The position numbers and the translations under genes were made by a program. The notes beneath the pieces are model-generated. The model was not told where the DNA came from. It did no database searches and worked only from the letters and a program-made list of their open reading frames with translations. This document shows positions 26,092-35,186 of a stretch of 54,671 bases of DNA, piece after piece. How positions within the stretch are numbered: position 1 is the stretch's first letter; every line of letters starts with the position of its first letter. Source of the stretch: Virgibacillus senegalensis (GTDB taxonomy: Bacteria; Bacillota; Bacilli; Bacillales; Amphibacillaceae). Location of the stretch: assembly GCF_000821245.2 (NCBI RefSeq), contig NZ_LN611424.1:849648-904318 (forward strand), given 5' to 3'.

Positions 26092-27318
26092 TTGTGGAAA
26101 AAGGGTGTTGGTATGATTCTTTCTGTTGTTGTTGCTTTGGCGTTGGCTGGGTGTGGGAATAGCAGGGCGGAACAGGAAAACATCGAATTAGAGTTTTTCA
26201 GTAACAAAGCTGAAAATATTCAAACCTATGAAAAATTGATTGAAAGGTTCGAGCAAGAACATCCTGACATAACCATCGATCTGTATGCCCCGCCGGAAGC
26301 GGAAACGATTTTGCGGACTCGGCTTGTGAAAAATGATATTCCGGATATCCTTGCGATTCCTGGGAATGCCTTATATGGTGAACTGGCAGATGCCGGGATT
26401 TTAACCAACTATCAGGGAAGTAAGTTGTTGGAAGGAATTCAACCAGCATACTTACATATGCTTGATAATCTGACAGAAACAGACGGTACTTACGGTGTCC
26501 CTTATGCCACCAATGCTAATGCCGTTATTTATAATAAGAAGAAGTTCGAGGATTTAGGCATGGAGGTGCCAGGGACTTGGAATGAATTTATCGAGTTACT
26601 CGGCCAGGCTAAGGAAGCTGGCGAAATCCCTATTTATTTTACCCTGCTGGACGCATGGACAGGGATGGTGATGTGGAACGGAGTTGCCGGTAATATGGAG
26701 CCTGAGCGGTTTGCACTGAAAAAAAATAACGAAGAGGCTAGTTTCGTAGATGATTATCAGGAAGTGGCTGATAAAACGCTAAAGCTTTTGGAATATGGGC
26801 ATGATCGGATGTTTGATGTTGGTTATAACGATGGGAACACCGCTTTTGCCAATGGAGAAGGAGTATTTTATTTACAGGGCAATTGGGCTATCCCGGAGCT
26901 GTTGAAGTTGAATCCTGGTGCTGAACTTGGTGTTTTTCCACTCCCCGTTTACAACCAGGTGGAAAAAAATCGATTAGTCTCCGGTGTTGATGTTTTGTTA
27001 ACTGCCACTAAGGACACCGAGCATCCGAAAGCTGCACAAGCTTTTATCGATTTTATGCTAGAGCAGGAACAGATGGAACAATATATTGATGAACAGGCAG
27101 CATTTTCAGCTGTGGAAGATATTTATTCGGATGATCCAGTAGCCGCAGGAATTCGCGAAAATTTTGAAAACGGTACCATTACTAGTTTCCCAGACCATTT
27201 TTACCCACCTGGATTAGGGGCGGAGAATTTGGTGCAGGAATTTTATATAGAAAAAGACAAGCAGCGTTTTCTCAAAAAAATGGATAACCAATGGGATAAT
27301 GTCCAGTTAAGGTATTAA
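26092..27318 (+). CDS. ABC sugar-binding lipoprotein
   Basis: This is a 408-residue family 1 extracellular solute-binding protein. A short lipoprotein signal ends in LALAGC with the lipidated Cys21. The mature part has the usual two-lobed features, for example YGVPYATNANAVIYNKKKFE and VFYLQGNWAIPELLK. It captures a sugar outside the membrane for the two permeases that follow. The start is TTG, supported by GGGAGGGAAGG upstream. Placement after an alpha-glucosidase and LacI gene suggests an alpha-glucoside ligand. No ATPase gene is present in the unit. Confidence 0.88.
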   Translation: MWKKGVGMILSVVVALALAGCGNSRAEQENIELEFFSNKAENIQTYEKLIERFEQEHPDITIDLYAPPEAETILRTRLVKNDIPDILAIPGNALYGELADAGILTNYQGSKLLEGIQPAYLHMLDNLTETDGTYGVPYATNANAVIYNKKKFEDLGMEVPGTWNEFIELLGQAKEAGEIPIYFTLLDAWTGMVMWNGVAGNMEPERFALKKNNEEASFVDDYQEVADKTLKLLEYGHDRMFDVGYNDGNTAFANGEGVFYLQGNWAIPELLKLNPGAELGVFPLPVYNQVEKNRLVSGVDVLLTATKDTEHPKAAQAFIDFMLEQEQMEQYIDEQAAFSAVEDIYSDDPVAAGIRENFENGTITSFPDHFYPPGLGAENLVQEFYIEKDKQRFLKKMDNQWDNVQLRY

Positions 27319-27333
27319 AAAGGAGCGAATAAC

Positions 27334-28197
27334 ATGGTGAAGCGAAACAGAGCATTTTTACTCATGACGATTCCTGCATTATTGCTGTTTTTTGCATTTC
27401 ATACTTATCCGGTTTTACAAGGGATTTTTTATAGTTTTACCAATTGGCGTGGGTACGGAGAGTGGGACTTTGTTGGTTTCGCAAACTATTTGAACGTATT
27501 TCAGGATATGCGTGCACTTAGTTCATATGGGTTTACTTTTCAATTTGCAATTGTCTCCACTATCCTCGTTAACATATTCAGTTTGTTGATTGCCATTGGC
27601 CTGAATGCCAAAGTAAAATTCCGTAAAACGTTGCGTGCTGTCTATTTTGTCCCGAATATATTAAGTATTTTAATCGTCGGGTTTATTTTCAACTTTCTAT
27701 TCACTCACTTTCTACCTGATATTGCAGAAGCATTAGGGATCACTTGGCTGACTTCCAATATATTGGGAGATCCAGACACCGCCTGGATTGGTATTGTCAT
27801 CATGGCCGTATGGCAGGCAACTGCATTCAATACCATTTTATACTTGGCTGGTTTGCAAACGGTTCCAGAAGATATTTATGAAGCGTCCAAGATCGACGGT
27901 GCCGGTAAATGGCGAAATTTTTTCAGCATCACCTTTCCGTTGATTGCCCCATTCTTTACCATTAACATGGTTTTGGCAATGAAGAACTTTTTAATGGTAT
28001 TCGACCATATCATCGCTTTGACAGGAGGGGGACCTGGCCAATCGACCGAGTCCATTTCCCTGTTGATTTATCGAGGCGGTTTTCAAGGCGGACAATTTGC
28101 TTACCAATCTGCCAACGCGGTTATCTATTTTGTGATTATCATGGCAATCTCTATCTTTCAAATCAGAGTCCTACAGAAACGGGAGGTGGAAATGTGA
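27334..28197 (+). CDS. ABC sugar permease, MalF-type
   Basis: The 287-residue protein has six membrane helices and the EAA loop YEASKIDGAGKWRNFFSITF near residues 188-207 that docks the ATPase. N-terminal LLLFFAFHTYPVLQGIFYSF is typical of the first permease in CUT1 sugar importers. AAGGAGCGA precedes the ATG. Its stop overlaps the next permease start by four bases (ATGTGA/GTGA), so the two are translationally coupled. Confidence 0.92.
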   Translation: MVKRNRAFLLMTIPALLLFFAFHTYPVLQGIFYSFTNWRGYGEWDFVGFANYLNVFQDMRALSSYGFTFQFAIVSTILVNIFSLLIAIGLNAKVKFRKTLRAVYFVPNILSILIVGFIFNFLFTHFLPDIAEALGITWLTSNILGDPDTAWIGIVIMAVWQATAFNTILYLAGLQTVPEDIYEASKIDGAGKWRNFFSITFPLIAPFFTINMVLAMKNFLMVFDHIIALTGGGPGQSTESISLLIYRGGFQGGQFAYQSANAVIYFVIIMAISIFQIRVLQKREVEM

Positions 28198-29015
28198 AGG
28201 ATAAGAAAACGAATTGGCCGGTCACCATCCTGTTGATTTTAGGATCGCTTATTATTTTATTGCCAATTTATTTAACGGTAACTGTTGCTTTGAAATCGCC
28301 GGAAGAAATGTCGCGTCCACTGCTCTCCTTACCGCAAGACTGGCGTTTCGACAACTTTATCGAAGCAATCGAACTGACCAACTTTTTCAATGCACTCAGT
28401 AATAGTTTAATTGTTACCGTATCTGTGGTTATTCTTACTTTAATGACAAATTCACTGGTGGCTTATGCAATTGCACGGAATATGCACAAAAGATTTTACA
28501 AATTTTTATTTTACTATTTTGTCAGTGCCATGTTTGTGCCGTTTCCGATTATCATGCTGCCAATCGTCCGTCAAACGGCAGTTTGGAATATGGATAATTT
28601 GCTCGGACTGATCTTTTTGTATGTCGTCTATCAGTTATCCTTTAACGTGTTTATTTATGTAGGCTACATTAAATCGATTCCGAAAGAATTAGAAGAAGCG
28701 GCGATTGTTGACGGGGCAGGCCCATGGAAAGTGTTTTGGAAGGTGATTTTCCCATTGCTTTCCCCGATGAATGCTACTGTAGCAATTCTTACTTGTTTGT
28801 ATGCCTGGAATGACTTCATGCTTCCTTTGGTCATAATTTCCGACCAGGAACAGGCGACATTGCCGCTCGTCCAATACATCTTCCAATCCGAATTCAGCAC
28901 CAATTATAATCTCGCCTTCGCCTCCTATTTACTCGCGCTGGTTCCGATGATTATTGTCTATTTGTTCGCTCAAAAATGGATTATCAGCGGAGTCGTCCGA
29001 GGAGCGATCAAATAA
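28194..29015 (+). CDS. ABC sugar permease, MalG-type
   Basis: The 273-residue second permease of the CUT1 importer has six membrane helices and the EAA motif EEAAIVDGAGPWKVFWKVIF at about residues 165-184. The start is GTG within the end of the upstream permease gene, with GGGAGGTGG before it. Copy B of the 60-bp repeat and a terminator follow. The importer needs an ATP-hydrolysing subunit, presumably an MsmX-type shared protein encoded elsewhere. Confidence 0.92.
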   Translation: MKDKKTNWPVTILLILGSLIILLPIYLTVTVALKSPEEMSRPLLSLPQDWRFDNFIEAIELTNFFNALSNSLIVTVSVVILTLMTNSLVAYAIARNMHKRFYKFLFYYFVSAMFVPFPIIMLPIVRQTAVWNMDNLLGLIFLYVVYQLSFNVFIYVGYIKSIPKELEEAAIVDGAGPWKVFWKVIFPLLSPMNATVAILTCLYAWNDFMLPLVIISDQEQATLPLVQYIFQSEFSTNYNLAFASYLLALVPMIIVYLFAQKWIISGVVRGAIK

Positions 29016-29058
29016 AAAACGGACTAACGAGGTAGGGAAGCGAGGAGGGGTCGAGGAG

Positions 29059-29118
29059 GGGGTCAGTCCCCCAATGAGGTAGCGCTGCGTCGCGTTAGAG
29101 CGGTGGGGGACTGACCCC
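29059..29118 (+). repeat. 60-bp inverted-end repeat, copy B
   Basis: It is identical to copy A (25994-26053) except for one internal base (CAATGAGG against CAATGCGG), with the same orientation. It lies directly after the second permease gene, so the two copies bracket the binding-protein and permease cassette as direct repeats 3.07 kb apart. Confidence 0.9.
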
Positions 29119-29168
29119 TTAAGACATCCCGCAAGCAGTACGGCGGTTCCCAGGTAGAAATGTAAAAT

Positions 29169-29202
29169 TAATGCACTGTGCTCTTTGCACGGTGCATTTT
29201 TG
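29169..29202 (+). terminator. terminator of the first ABC unit
   Basis: ATGCACTGTGC pairs with GCACGGTGCAT (one wobble) around TCTTT, then TTTTG. It follows repeat copy B. Confidence 0.8.
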
Positions 29203-29395
29203 ATTATGTGGATTCAGAGGGAGTCTTTCGAAGCTACGAGAAAAAATTTTTGAAAATTCCTCCGACTGTGAGGGGTATCGTGTTAATCTATAGGTAGTAT
29301 TTGAAATGAAATTGTGACAAGCAACAAGGAATCCATTATCAAGTAATTAGCTTCTCTAATTTTGCTGTTCGACAAACTAAACAGGGGGAATCAGG

Positions 29396-29965
29396 ATGAA
29401 TCAGGCTCTTTTAGTAATCGATGCACAACAGGATTTAATGGAAGGAAGTGAAGTGGAACAAGGGGTTATGGAAAAGGCTAAGGTGATTGCCAATATCAAT
29501 CTAGTGATTGAAAAGGCTATGAGCCATCAGGCGCTGCTTGTGTTTGTAAGAGATTTGGATGTTGCTGGCGGAGAAGGTGCTGGTTTTCAAGTCCACAAGG
29601 ATATTAATGTTCCCTCGGATGCTGTGATTATCAATAAAAAGGCTACCAACTCATTTTACGGTACTCCTTTACTCTCCCTTTTAACCGATAACAAGGTGGA
29701 ACATCTTGTGATCATGGGCTGCAAGACAGAACATTGTATTGATACAGCTGTCAGAACAGCGACCATCAACCAGTTTGATGTAACGCTGGTCGGGGATGGA
29801 CATACGACAAGCGATTCCAAAGTATTACCAGCAAGCAAGATCATTCTTCACCATAATGAAATCTTGCACGGACATTATAATGTGGATAATTTCTCTATCG
29901 TCCGAAATGCGGAGGAGGATTTATTCGAGGCGGAGCATAATAAATACAGAGAAGAAGGGGATTAA
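29396..29965 (+). CDS. isochorismatase-family cysteine hydrolase
   Basis: The 189-residue protein has the triad of this family: D9 in LLVIDAQQDL, a lysine in INKKATNSF (around residue 80-81) and C114 in MGCKTEHCIDTAVR. The family includes nicotinamidases, N-carbamoyl hydrolases and many enzymes of unknown substrate. It is a single-gene unit, and AGGGGGAAT precedes the ATG. The upstream 277-base gap contains repeat copy B, the terminator at 29169 and no other evident feature. Substrate unknown. Confidence 0.88.
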   Translation: MNQALLVIDAQQDLMEGSEVEQGVMEKAKVIANINLVIEKAMSHQALLVFVRDLDVAGGEGAGFQVHKDINVPSDAVIINKKATNSFYGTPLLSLLTDNKVEHLVIMGCKTEHCIDTAVRTATINQFDVTLVGDGHTTSDSKVLPASKIILHHNEILHGHYNVDNFSIVRNAEEDLFEAEHNKYREEGD

Positions 29966-30108
29966 GTTTTCGGCACATTAATTGGAGAAACTATACAAAT
30001 TAAAAGATAAGATTAGGGAGCTTTCGGCTAAAACACAGACAACCAGGGCTCTTTTTTGTTGCAATTGTTTCCTTGCGGTATAATCGGTAGAGAAAGGCAG
30101 GGATCAAT

Positions 30109-30483
30109 ATGTTCGACAGCATCAAAAACACGATAGAAAATGCAGGCTTCGGCAGAAAAGGAATTATGAAAAGGTATATCCGGACATTTTCCGACAATAA
30201 TTTGCAAGAGGGTGAGACGCTGCTCGGAGTGGCCGCTCCAAGCGATAAACCAACTAAACTGTTATTTGTAACTGATAAAAAAACGTGCTTTTATCATATG
30301 GCTGCTGCAGATCAAACGAATGATCTCAAAGTACCGAATGAAGAAATAATCTCCTGCAAGGTCGATAATCAAAACGGGAGTGCCGTAATCAATATAGAAA
30401 CAACGAAAGGCAATATTACCATAAGCAATGTCCCACAGCAGACAGCCGATCAAATCAAAGAAATCATGGAGAACTTTTCTTAA
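30109..30483 (+). CDS. small PH-like domain protein
   Basis: The 124-residue protein has no membrane segment. Alternating beta-strands (ETLLGVAAPSDKPTKLLFVT, EIISCKVDNQNGSAVINIET) end in a helix (TADQIKEIMENF). This is the pattern of bacterial PH-like domains, which usually bind lipids or proteins. The assignment rests on fold pattern only. The ATG follows GGCAGGGAT. It is a single gene followed closely by a diverged copy of the GGGACAGTCCC-type repeat. Confidence 0.6.
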   Translation: MFDSIKNTIENAGFGRKGIMKRYIRTFSDNNLQEGETLLGVAAPSDKPTKLLFVTDKKTCFYHMAAADQTNDLKVPNEEIISCKVDNQNGSAVINIETTKGNITISNVPQQTADQIKEIMENFS

Positions 30484-30490
30484 CCCTTTT

Positions 30491-30558
30491 GGGGACAGTC
30501 CCCCAACGTATTAGCACTGTGTCGTGGTAGAGTGGTGAGGGTCAGTCCCCGCGCGGGG
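30491..30558 (+). repeat. diverged GGGGACAGTCCCC-type repeat, copy C
   Basis: It begins GGGGACAGTCCCCCAA, keeps the spacing of an internal ATTAGCACTGTGTCG block comparable to copies A and B, and ends GGGTCAGTCCCC followed by GCGCGGGGG. Clearly related but with many substitutions and a degraded right end. Confidence 0.7.
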
Positions 30559-30640
30559 GTGTTTTATGCTTTTAAATGGCAGCGCTTTAGTTTATACTTC
30601 TTATTATTACAACAAAAGTTAGAATAAAGCGGGGAAAATC

Positions 30641-31564
30641 ATGCGAACGTTACATTTAAACTTCGAAGAAGCGATTGAAATATGTAAAGCGATATCGAAT
30701 AAACACAGAATGGCGATACTGCGATTGCTCAGCGAGCGGCCGCACAATGTCAATGAACTGGCCGAGCGGTTGAATTTACCATTTTCGACGACAGCTGTCA
30801 ATGTCAAAAAACTAGAGGATGTCAATTTGATTATTACCGAATTGCTTCCTGGCCGGGGAACGCAAAAAATCAACACGAAAAACTATGATCAAATCGTTAT
30901 TGACATCGGTCCTCAGGAAACGAAAAAGCCGGAGCATGCTGTTGTGTACGATATGCCGATCGGTGAGTATAGCGACTGTGAGGTGGAGCCGAGTTGCGGC
31001 TTGGTCGGGGAAACAGATTACATCGGAATCCAGGACGATCCGCGTTCCTTCTATGAAATCGGTCGTTCAGAAGCACAACTCCTTTTCTTCAAAGCAGGAC
31101 ATGTCGAATACCGGTTCCCGAACAGGCTTCCATACGGGGATAAAGCGACACAAATCGAATTCAGTGCCGAGCTATGTTCGGAAGCACCTTTGTACAAATT
31201 GGATTGGCCATCCGATATTACCGTATGGGTCAATGGACATGAAATTACAACCTGGACTTCGCCCGGTGATTTCGGTGGAGAGCGTGGTTTTCTTACACCG
31301 GACTGGTGGATGACCAACCATACCCAGTATGGCTTGTTAAAAAATTGGCGCATTACAAAAGAAGGATGTTTTCTCGATGGAATCAAAGTCAACAGCGATT
31401 GCACAATTGATACGTTGAAAATTGCAGAAAAACCATTTATTTCATTTAAAATTGGAATAAAAAGCGATGCAGTCAATATGGGCGGCTTGAACTTGTTTGG
31501 AAATAAGTTCGGTAATTATGAACAAGGGATTGTCATGAAACTAAAAGTTGAAGAAAAAAATTAA
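30641..31564 (+). CDS. ArsR-type winged-helix regulator with large C-terminal domain
   Basis: The 307-residue protein has an ArsR/HTH_5 winged helix at the N-terminus (about 10-75; MAILRLLSERPHNVNELAER). About 220 residues of beta-rich sequence follow, with several Trp/Cys-containing motifs (YSDCEVEPSCGLVG, GFLTPDWWMTNHTQYG). ArsR proteins with this long tail recur beside glycoside hydrolase genes in bacilli, where they may sense sugars. It precedes the GH43-ABC-GH2 unit and is the natural candidate regulator. No metal-sensing CxCxxC site is seen. The ribosome site is GCGGGGAAA. Confidence 0.8.
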   Translation: MRTLHLNFEEAIEICKAISNKHRMAILRLLSERPHNVNELAERLNLPFSTTAVNVKKLEDVNLIITELLPGRGTQKINTKNYDQIVIDIGPQETKKPEHAVVYDMPIGEYSDCEVEPSCGLVGETDYIGIQDDPRSFYEIGRSEAQLLFFKAGHVEYRFPNRLPYGDKATQIEFSAELCSEAPLYKLDWPSDITVWVNGHEITTWTSPGDFGGERGFLTPDWWMTNHTQYGLLKNWRITKEGCFLDGIKVNSDCTIDTLKIAEKPFISFKIGIKSDAVNMGGLNLFGNKFGNYEQGIVMKLKVEEKN

Positions 31565-31579
31565 AGCTTCCGCCCGTAT

Positions 31580-31620
31580 AACACCTGTATTCCGCACTAT
31601 GCGGTATGCAGGTGTTTTAT
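31580..31620 (+). terminator. terminator after the arsR-type gene
   Basis: AACACCTG and CAGGTGTT enclose an inner CCGC/GCGG stem, then TTATT. Confidence 0.8.
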
Positions 31621-31695
31621 TAATGATTATTTTTTCTTTGGGTCAATGTATAGCGAATTGTTATTATATTTTTTTATATTTCATAACAAGAATAC

Positions 31696-31725
31696 TTGAA
31701 ATAAAACAGCATAATATATTATAAT
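31696..31725 (+). promoter_or_regulatory. sigma-A promoter of the GH43 operon
   Basis: TTGAAA (31696-31701), an 18-base spacer and perfect TATAAT (31720-31725). Transcription would begin near 31732, on top of the first possible ATG, which argues that the real GH43 start is the later GTG at 31780. Confidence 0.75.
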
Positions 31726-31779
31726 AACCACATGAAAAGGGTTACATTTTCTCGGGAAGGGAGGAGGGGCCAAATAGCC

Positions 31780-32805
31780 GTGGTGAAAAAAATACTTCTT
31801 TTGGGTTTTATTTGTACCATGTTGTTCGGATGTTCTTCAGACAAGAAGGCAACCGAATCACAAGAAACTTACCAAAACCCAGTATACGAACCAGTTTTGG
31901 CAGACCCTTCAATTATCAAAGCTGATGATGGTTATTATTATGCTTACGGTACAGAGGATGCATGGGGAGACGACTCCGATACCAAACTTGTGCCGATTGT
32001 CCGTTCGAAAGATTTGACGGAGTGGGAATTCATTGGGGAAGCTTTCGAAAATAAGCCCGATTGGAAAGGGACTGGCAGTTTATGGGCTCCCGACATTCAC
32101 TATTACCGGGACAGCTATTATTTGTATTATTCCTTGTCGGTATGGGGAGACAGTAATCCAGGCATTGGTGTAGCTGTATCAGACTCACCTGAAGGGCCCT
32201 TTGAGGATAAGGGAAAACTGTTCACCAGTGAAGAAATAGGCGTGGATAATTCCATTGATCCCTTTTTCTATCACGAAGACAACCAAGCGTATTTGATCTG
32301 GGGAAGCTTTCGTGGAATTTATGGAATCGAGCTGGCAGAAGACGGACTTTCCGTTCAAGGAGAACCCTTTGAGATTGCCGGAACTGACTATGAAGCGCCT
32401 TACATTGTAAAGCGAGATGAGCACTATTACTTTTTTGGATCAAAAGGATCCTGCTGCGAAGGGGAAAACAGCAGTTATCATGTTGCCATCGGGCGTGCAG
32501 ACAGTTTTAAGGGGCCATACGTCGACCTAGAGGGCAAAGCATTAACAGAAAATGGCGGAACCACCATATTGACCGCTGATGCAGATAGTAAATTTGCTGG
32601 TCCGGGACATAATGCCATTATCACAGATGAAGATGGAGAAGACTGGATCGTGTACCATGCGATTGAAAAAGAAGATCCTCTATTGTGGACGGGAGCATCC
32701 AGGCGACCATTGATGATTGATCCGATTAACTGGCAGGATGGATGGCCTGCTGTCGGAAATGGAAAGCCAAGCGAGGAACCGCAAAAAGTCCCCGTCACTG
32801 ATTAG
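31780..32805 (+). CDS. GH43 arabinanase-type lipoprotein
   Basis: The 341-residue protein has a lipoprotein signal ending LFGC (Cys18), then a single five-bladed GH43 domain. Catalytic residues are visible: D42 in VLADPSI, D160 in NSIDPFF and E205 in YEAPYI. The GSFRGIYGIEL segment suggests the endo-1,5-alpha-L-arabinanase branch, but xylosidase or arabinofuranosidase activity is possible. It would act on polysaccharide at the outer face of the membrane. Start GTG at 31780 fits GAGGAGGGG upstream and the promoter position. Binding protein, permeases and GH2 follow. Confidence 0.85.
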   Translation: MVKKILLLGFICTMLFGCSSDKKATESQETYQNPVYEPVLADPSIIKADDGYYYAYGTEDAWGDDSDTKLVPIVRSKDLTEWEFIGEAFENKPDWKGTGSLWAPDIHYYRDSYYLYYSLSVWGDSNPGIGVAVSDSPEGPFEDKGKLFTSEEIGVDNSIDPFFYHEDNQAYLIWGSFRGIYGIELAEDGLSVQGEPFEIAGTDYEAPYIVKRDEHYYFFGSKGSCCEGENSSYHVAIGRADSFKGPYVDLEGKALTENGGTTILTADADSKFAGPGHNAIITDEDGEDWIVYHAIEKEDPLLWTGASRRPLMIDPINWQDGWPAVGNGKPSEEPQKVPVTD

Positions 32806-32829
32806 ACAGATTCATTTTTTCACAATATG

Positions 32830-32839
32830 TAAGCGCTTA
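32830..32839 (+). promoter_or_regulatory. LacI/CcpA-type palindrome before the second binding protein
   Basis: TAAGCGCTTA, in the context TGTAAGCGCTTATT, is a perfect 10-base palindrome and a near match to the cre consensus. It lies 23 bases before the ATG in the GH43-binding protein gap. Confidence 0.5.
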
Positions 32840-32861
32840 TTAAAAAAGAGGGAGTGTTAGG

Positions 32862-34151
32862 ATGAGACAGACGAAAAAATGGGTAGTAGCCTTGTTTGTT
32901 GGATTTTTGGCCATGGTATTGGCTGCATGCAGCGGTAACAGCGGTGTAGCAGATAACGATGGTGGCAGCGGAGACGAAGGTGGTGGATCCGGAGACAGCT
33001 CTAAAATTACATTGTGGGCTCCGTTCTCTGGTCCGGATGGTCCGTACATGAAAGAAATTGTCGATGGTTATAACGATTCACAGGATGAATATACGGTAGA
33101 TTTTCAAATCGTTCCGCAAACCGAATATTACAAGAATGTCGACTTGGCCATCAATGGGGAGAAAAACATGCCGGATCTCATGATCATGCATGGGGACCAA
33201 ATTTTCACTTATGCAGAAAAAGATGTTCTTCGAAATATGGATGATATTATGGGTGACCAAATCAGCGAAGAAGAATACCACCCTAGTGCTATAGAAGGTG
33301 CTTCAGTGGATGGCGAGCTGTACGGGGTACCGCTGGACATTCATCCACTATTATTCTATTGGAACAAGGACCTGTTCGAAGAGGCCGGCCTTGACCCGGA
33401 ACAGCCGCCAACCAATCGGGAAGAGTTCATTGAATATGCACAAAAGCTGACAGACAAAGAAAACAACCAATGGGGTTATGCAGTTCCTACCTTATGGCCA
33501 CAAGAATTCATTTTCCCTACGATCGTCAATCAAAATGGCGGTGCGTTATATAAAGACGGAGAGGTACAATTTACGTCTGATGCGGTTGTAGAAGCATTGG
33601 AATTTGAAAAATCACTGATTGAAGAATACGAGGTTTCTCCAAAGGATGTACAGCAGGACGGCGAGGTCACCCTGTTCCTGCAAGGTAAAAGTGCAATGCA
33701 GTTAAACGGGCCATGGATGCTTGAGCAGTGGGAAGAATCAGGCATTAATTATGGTGTGGCACCAGTCCCGCAGCTTGGAACCGAACAAGAAGGTGTATAT
33801 GCCAACTCCCATAACTTTGTCATCCCGCAAAACACAGATGACGCAAAGCTGGACGCCATTACCGACTTCTTAAGCTACGCTGGAGAAAATGCTTTGTCAT
33901 GGGCAGAATCCGGCCAGGCACCGGCATCGAAAGCAGTATATGAAAGTGATGAATTCCAGGAAGTGAATGATCAGTCTCCACAAGTAGCCAAGCAGTTTGA
34001 TTACGTCACATTTGCTCCTGACGTCGAAAACTGGGGTCTGGGAACAACTCCATTAATGGAAGCAATCAATGTGGCGCTGTTAGGCCAGAAAGATATTGAA
34101 GAAGCCTTGGAAGAAGCCCAGCAAAAGGCTTCGCAGGCATTAGGAGAGTAA
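32862..34151 (+). CDS. ABC sugar-binding lipoprotein
   Basis: This 429-residue family 1 solute-binding protein has a lipoprotein signal ending LAAC with Cys23. A Gly/Ser/Asp-rich tether follows, then the two-lobed domain (ITLWAPFSGPDGPYMKEIVD; QLNGPWMLEQWE). It probably captures oligosaccharides released by the GH43 enzyme. AGAGGGAGTG precedes the ATG. A 33-base hairpin directly after the gene may favour higher expression of this protein than of the permeases. No ATPase is present. Confidence 0.9.
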   Translation: MRQTKKWVVALFVGFLAMVLAACSGNSGVADNDGGSGDEGGGSGDSSKITLWAPFSGPDGPYMKEIVDGYNDSQDEYTVDFQIVPQTEYYKNVDLAINGEKNMPDLMIMHGDQIFTYAEKDVLRNMDDIMGDQISEEEYHPSAIEGASVDGELYGVPLDIHPLLFYWNKDLFEEAGLDPEQPPTNREEFIEYAQKLTDKENNQWGYAVPTLWPQEFIFPTIVNQNGGALYKDGEVQFTSDAVVEALEFEKSLIEEYEVSPKDVQQDGEVTLFLQGKSAMQLNGPWMLEQWEESGINYGVAPVPQLGTEQEGVYANSHNFVIPQNTDDAKLDAITDFLSYAGENALSWAESGQAPASKAVYESDEFQEVNDQSPQVAKQFDYVTFAPDVENWGLGTTPLMEAINVALLGQKDIEEALEEAQQKASQALGE

Positions 34152-34159
34152 CCAAGATG

Positions 34160-34192
34160 GAATAAGCAGGCAGCGGTAGCTCCTGCTTATTC
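34160..34192 (+). terminator. intra-operon hairpin after the binding-protein gene
   Basis: GAATAAGCAGG and CCTGCTTATTC form an 11-bp perfect stem without a T-tract. Such hairpins commonly protect the upstream message or thin transcription into permease genes. Confidence 0.6.
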
Positions 34193-34250
34193 TATGAAAA
34201 TATGATGCCCTGGCTGGACGTCAAAGCTACATGAAATTGAGGTGAAGGCA

Positions 34251-35186
34251 ATGGACAAAGTAAGACAGCCAATCAGCAAAGCAAAAAGAGACCGGCGTTC
34301 CAAGCTGACATCCTTTTTGTTTGTGTTGCCGTATTTGGTCATGTTTTTGGCCTTTTTGTTTTTTCCGCTTGTTTATGGAATTTACATCAGTCTTAATGAC
34401 TATAACTTGCTGGAGCAAGAACATCCGTTTATAGGACTGGACAATTATGCCCGGATTTTCAATCCAGATTCAGCGATGCACGCGATATTTTTCGATGGGC
34501 TATGGAATACAATCAAATTCGTTGTATTTTCCGTGCCGCTGCTCGTCATTATCGGTCTCGCCCTGGCATTGTTGTTGAACAACCTGCCGGGAAAAATCAG
34601 GGGATTGTTCCGTACCATTTACTTTATTCCCTACGCGATTTCGGTTTCGGTTATTTCCATCCTGTTTTTATGGATTCTCGACACCAATTCTGGATTGTTA
34701 AACAACTTTCTGATGAATCTGGGTATGGACCCTGTCCCTTGGCTGACCAGACAGCCATTTGCCTGGATTTCCCTGGTGGGAGCGACAGTCTGGTGGACGC
34801 TGGGATTCAACATGATCATCTTCATCAATGCACTGAATGAGGTACCGGAAGATATGTATGAAGCAAGCTCGATTGATGGGGCTTCTGCCTGGCAAAAATT
34901 CATTCATATTACGCTTCCGTCGATTCGGCCCATTATGTTATTTGTCGTGATTACTTCAACGATTGCTTCATTCAATGTCTACGGCCAACCTTATTTGATG
35001 ACAAGGGGAGGTCCAGGAGATTCGACAGAAGTATTATTAATGGGTATCGTCGACCTGGCATTTGAGCAGCGGGAATTGGGGATTGCATCGGCAATGGCCT
35101 TGCTTATGTCCTTGATCATGATTGCCGTATCGATTGTTCAGTTTAAAATATCCAACCGGACGCAGGAAGGGAGGAAGGCCAAATGA
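34251..35186 (+). CDS. ABC sugar permease, MalF-type
   Basis: The 311-residue CUT1 permease has six membrane helices, a basic N-terminal tail and the EAA loop YEASSIDGASAWQKFIHITL at about 204-223. The ATG at 34251 follows GAGGTGAAGG. The stop overlaps the next permease start by four bases (ATGA), so synthesis is coupled. Confidence 0.92.
   Translation: MDKVRQPISKAKRDRRSKLTSFLFVLPYLVMFLAFLFFPLVYGIYISLNDYNLLEQEHPFIGLDNYARIFNPDSAMHAIFFDGLWNTIKFVVFSVPLLVIIGLALALLLNNLPGKIRGLFRTIYFIPYAISVSVISILFLWILDTNSGLLNNFLMNLGMDPVPWLTRQPFAWISLVGATVWWTLGFNMIIFINALNEVPEDMYEASSIDGASAWQKFIHITLPSIRPIMLFVVITSTIASFNVYGQPYLMTRGGPGDSTEVLLMGIVDLAFEQRELGIASAMALLMSLIMIAVSIVQFKISNRTQEGRKAK

Noticed and set aside
24285-29015. 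Missing ATPase as evidence of a broken importer
   Set aside because: CUT1 sugar importers in bacilli commonly share one MsmX-type ATPase encoded elsewhere, so absence here is normal.
31732-31779. ATG start for the GH43 gene at 31732
   Set aside because: It coincides with the predicted transcription start, lacks a ribosome site and would place basic residues before the lipoprotein signal; GTG at 31780 fits better.
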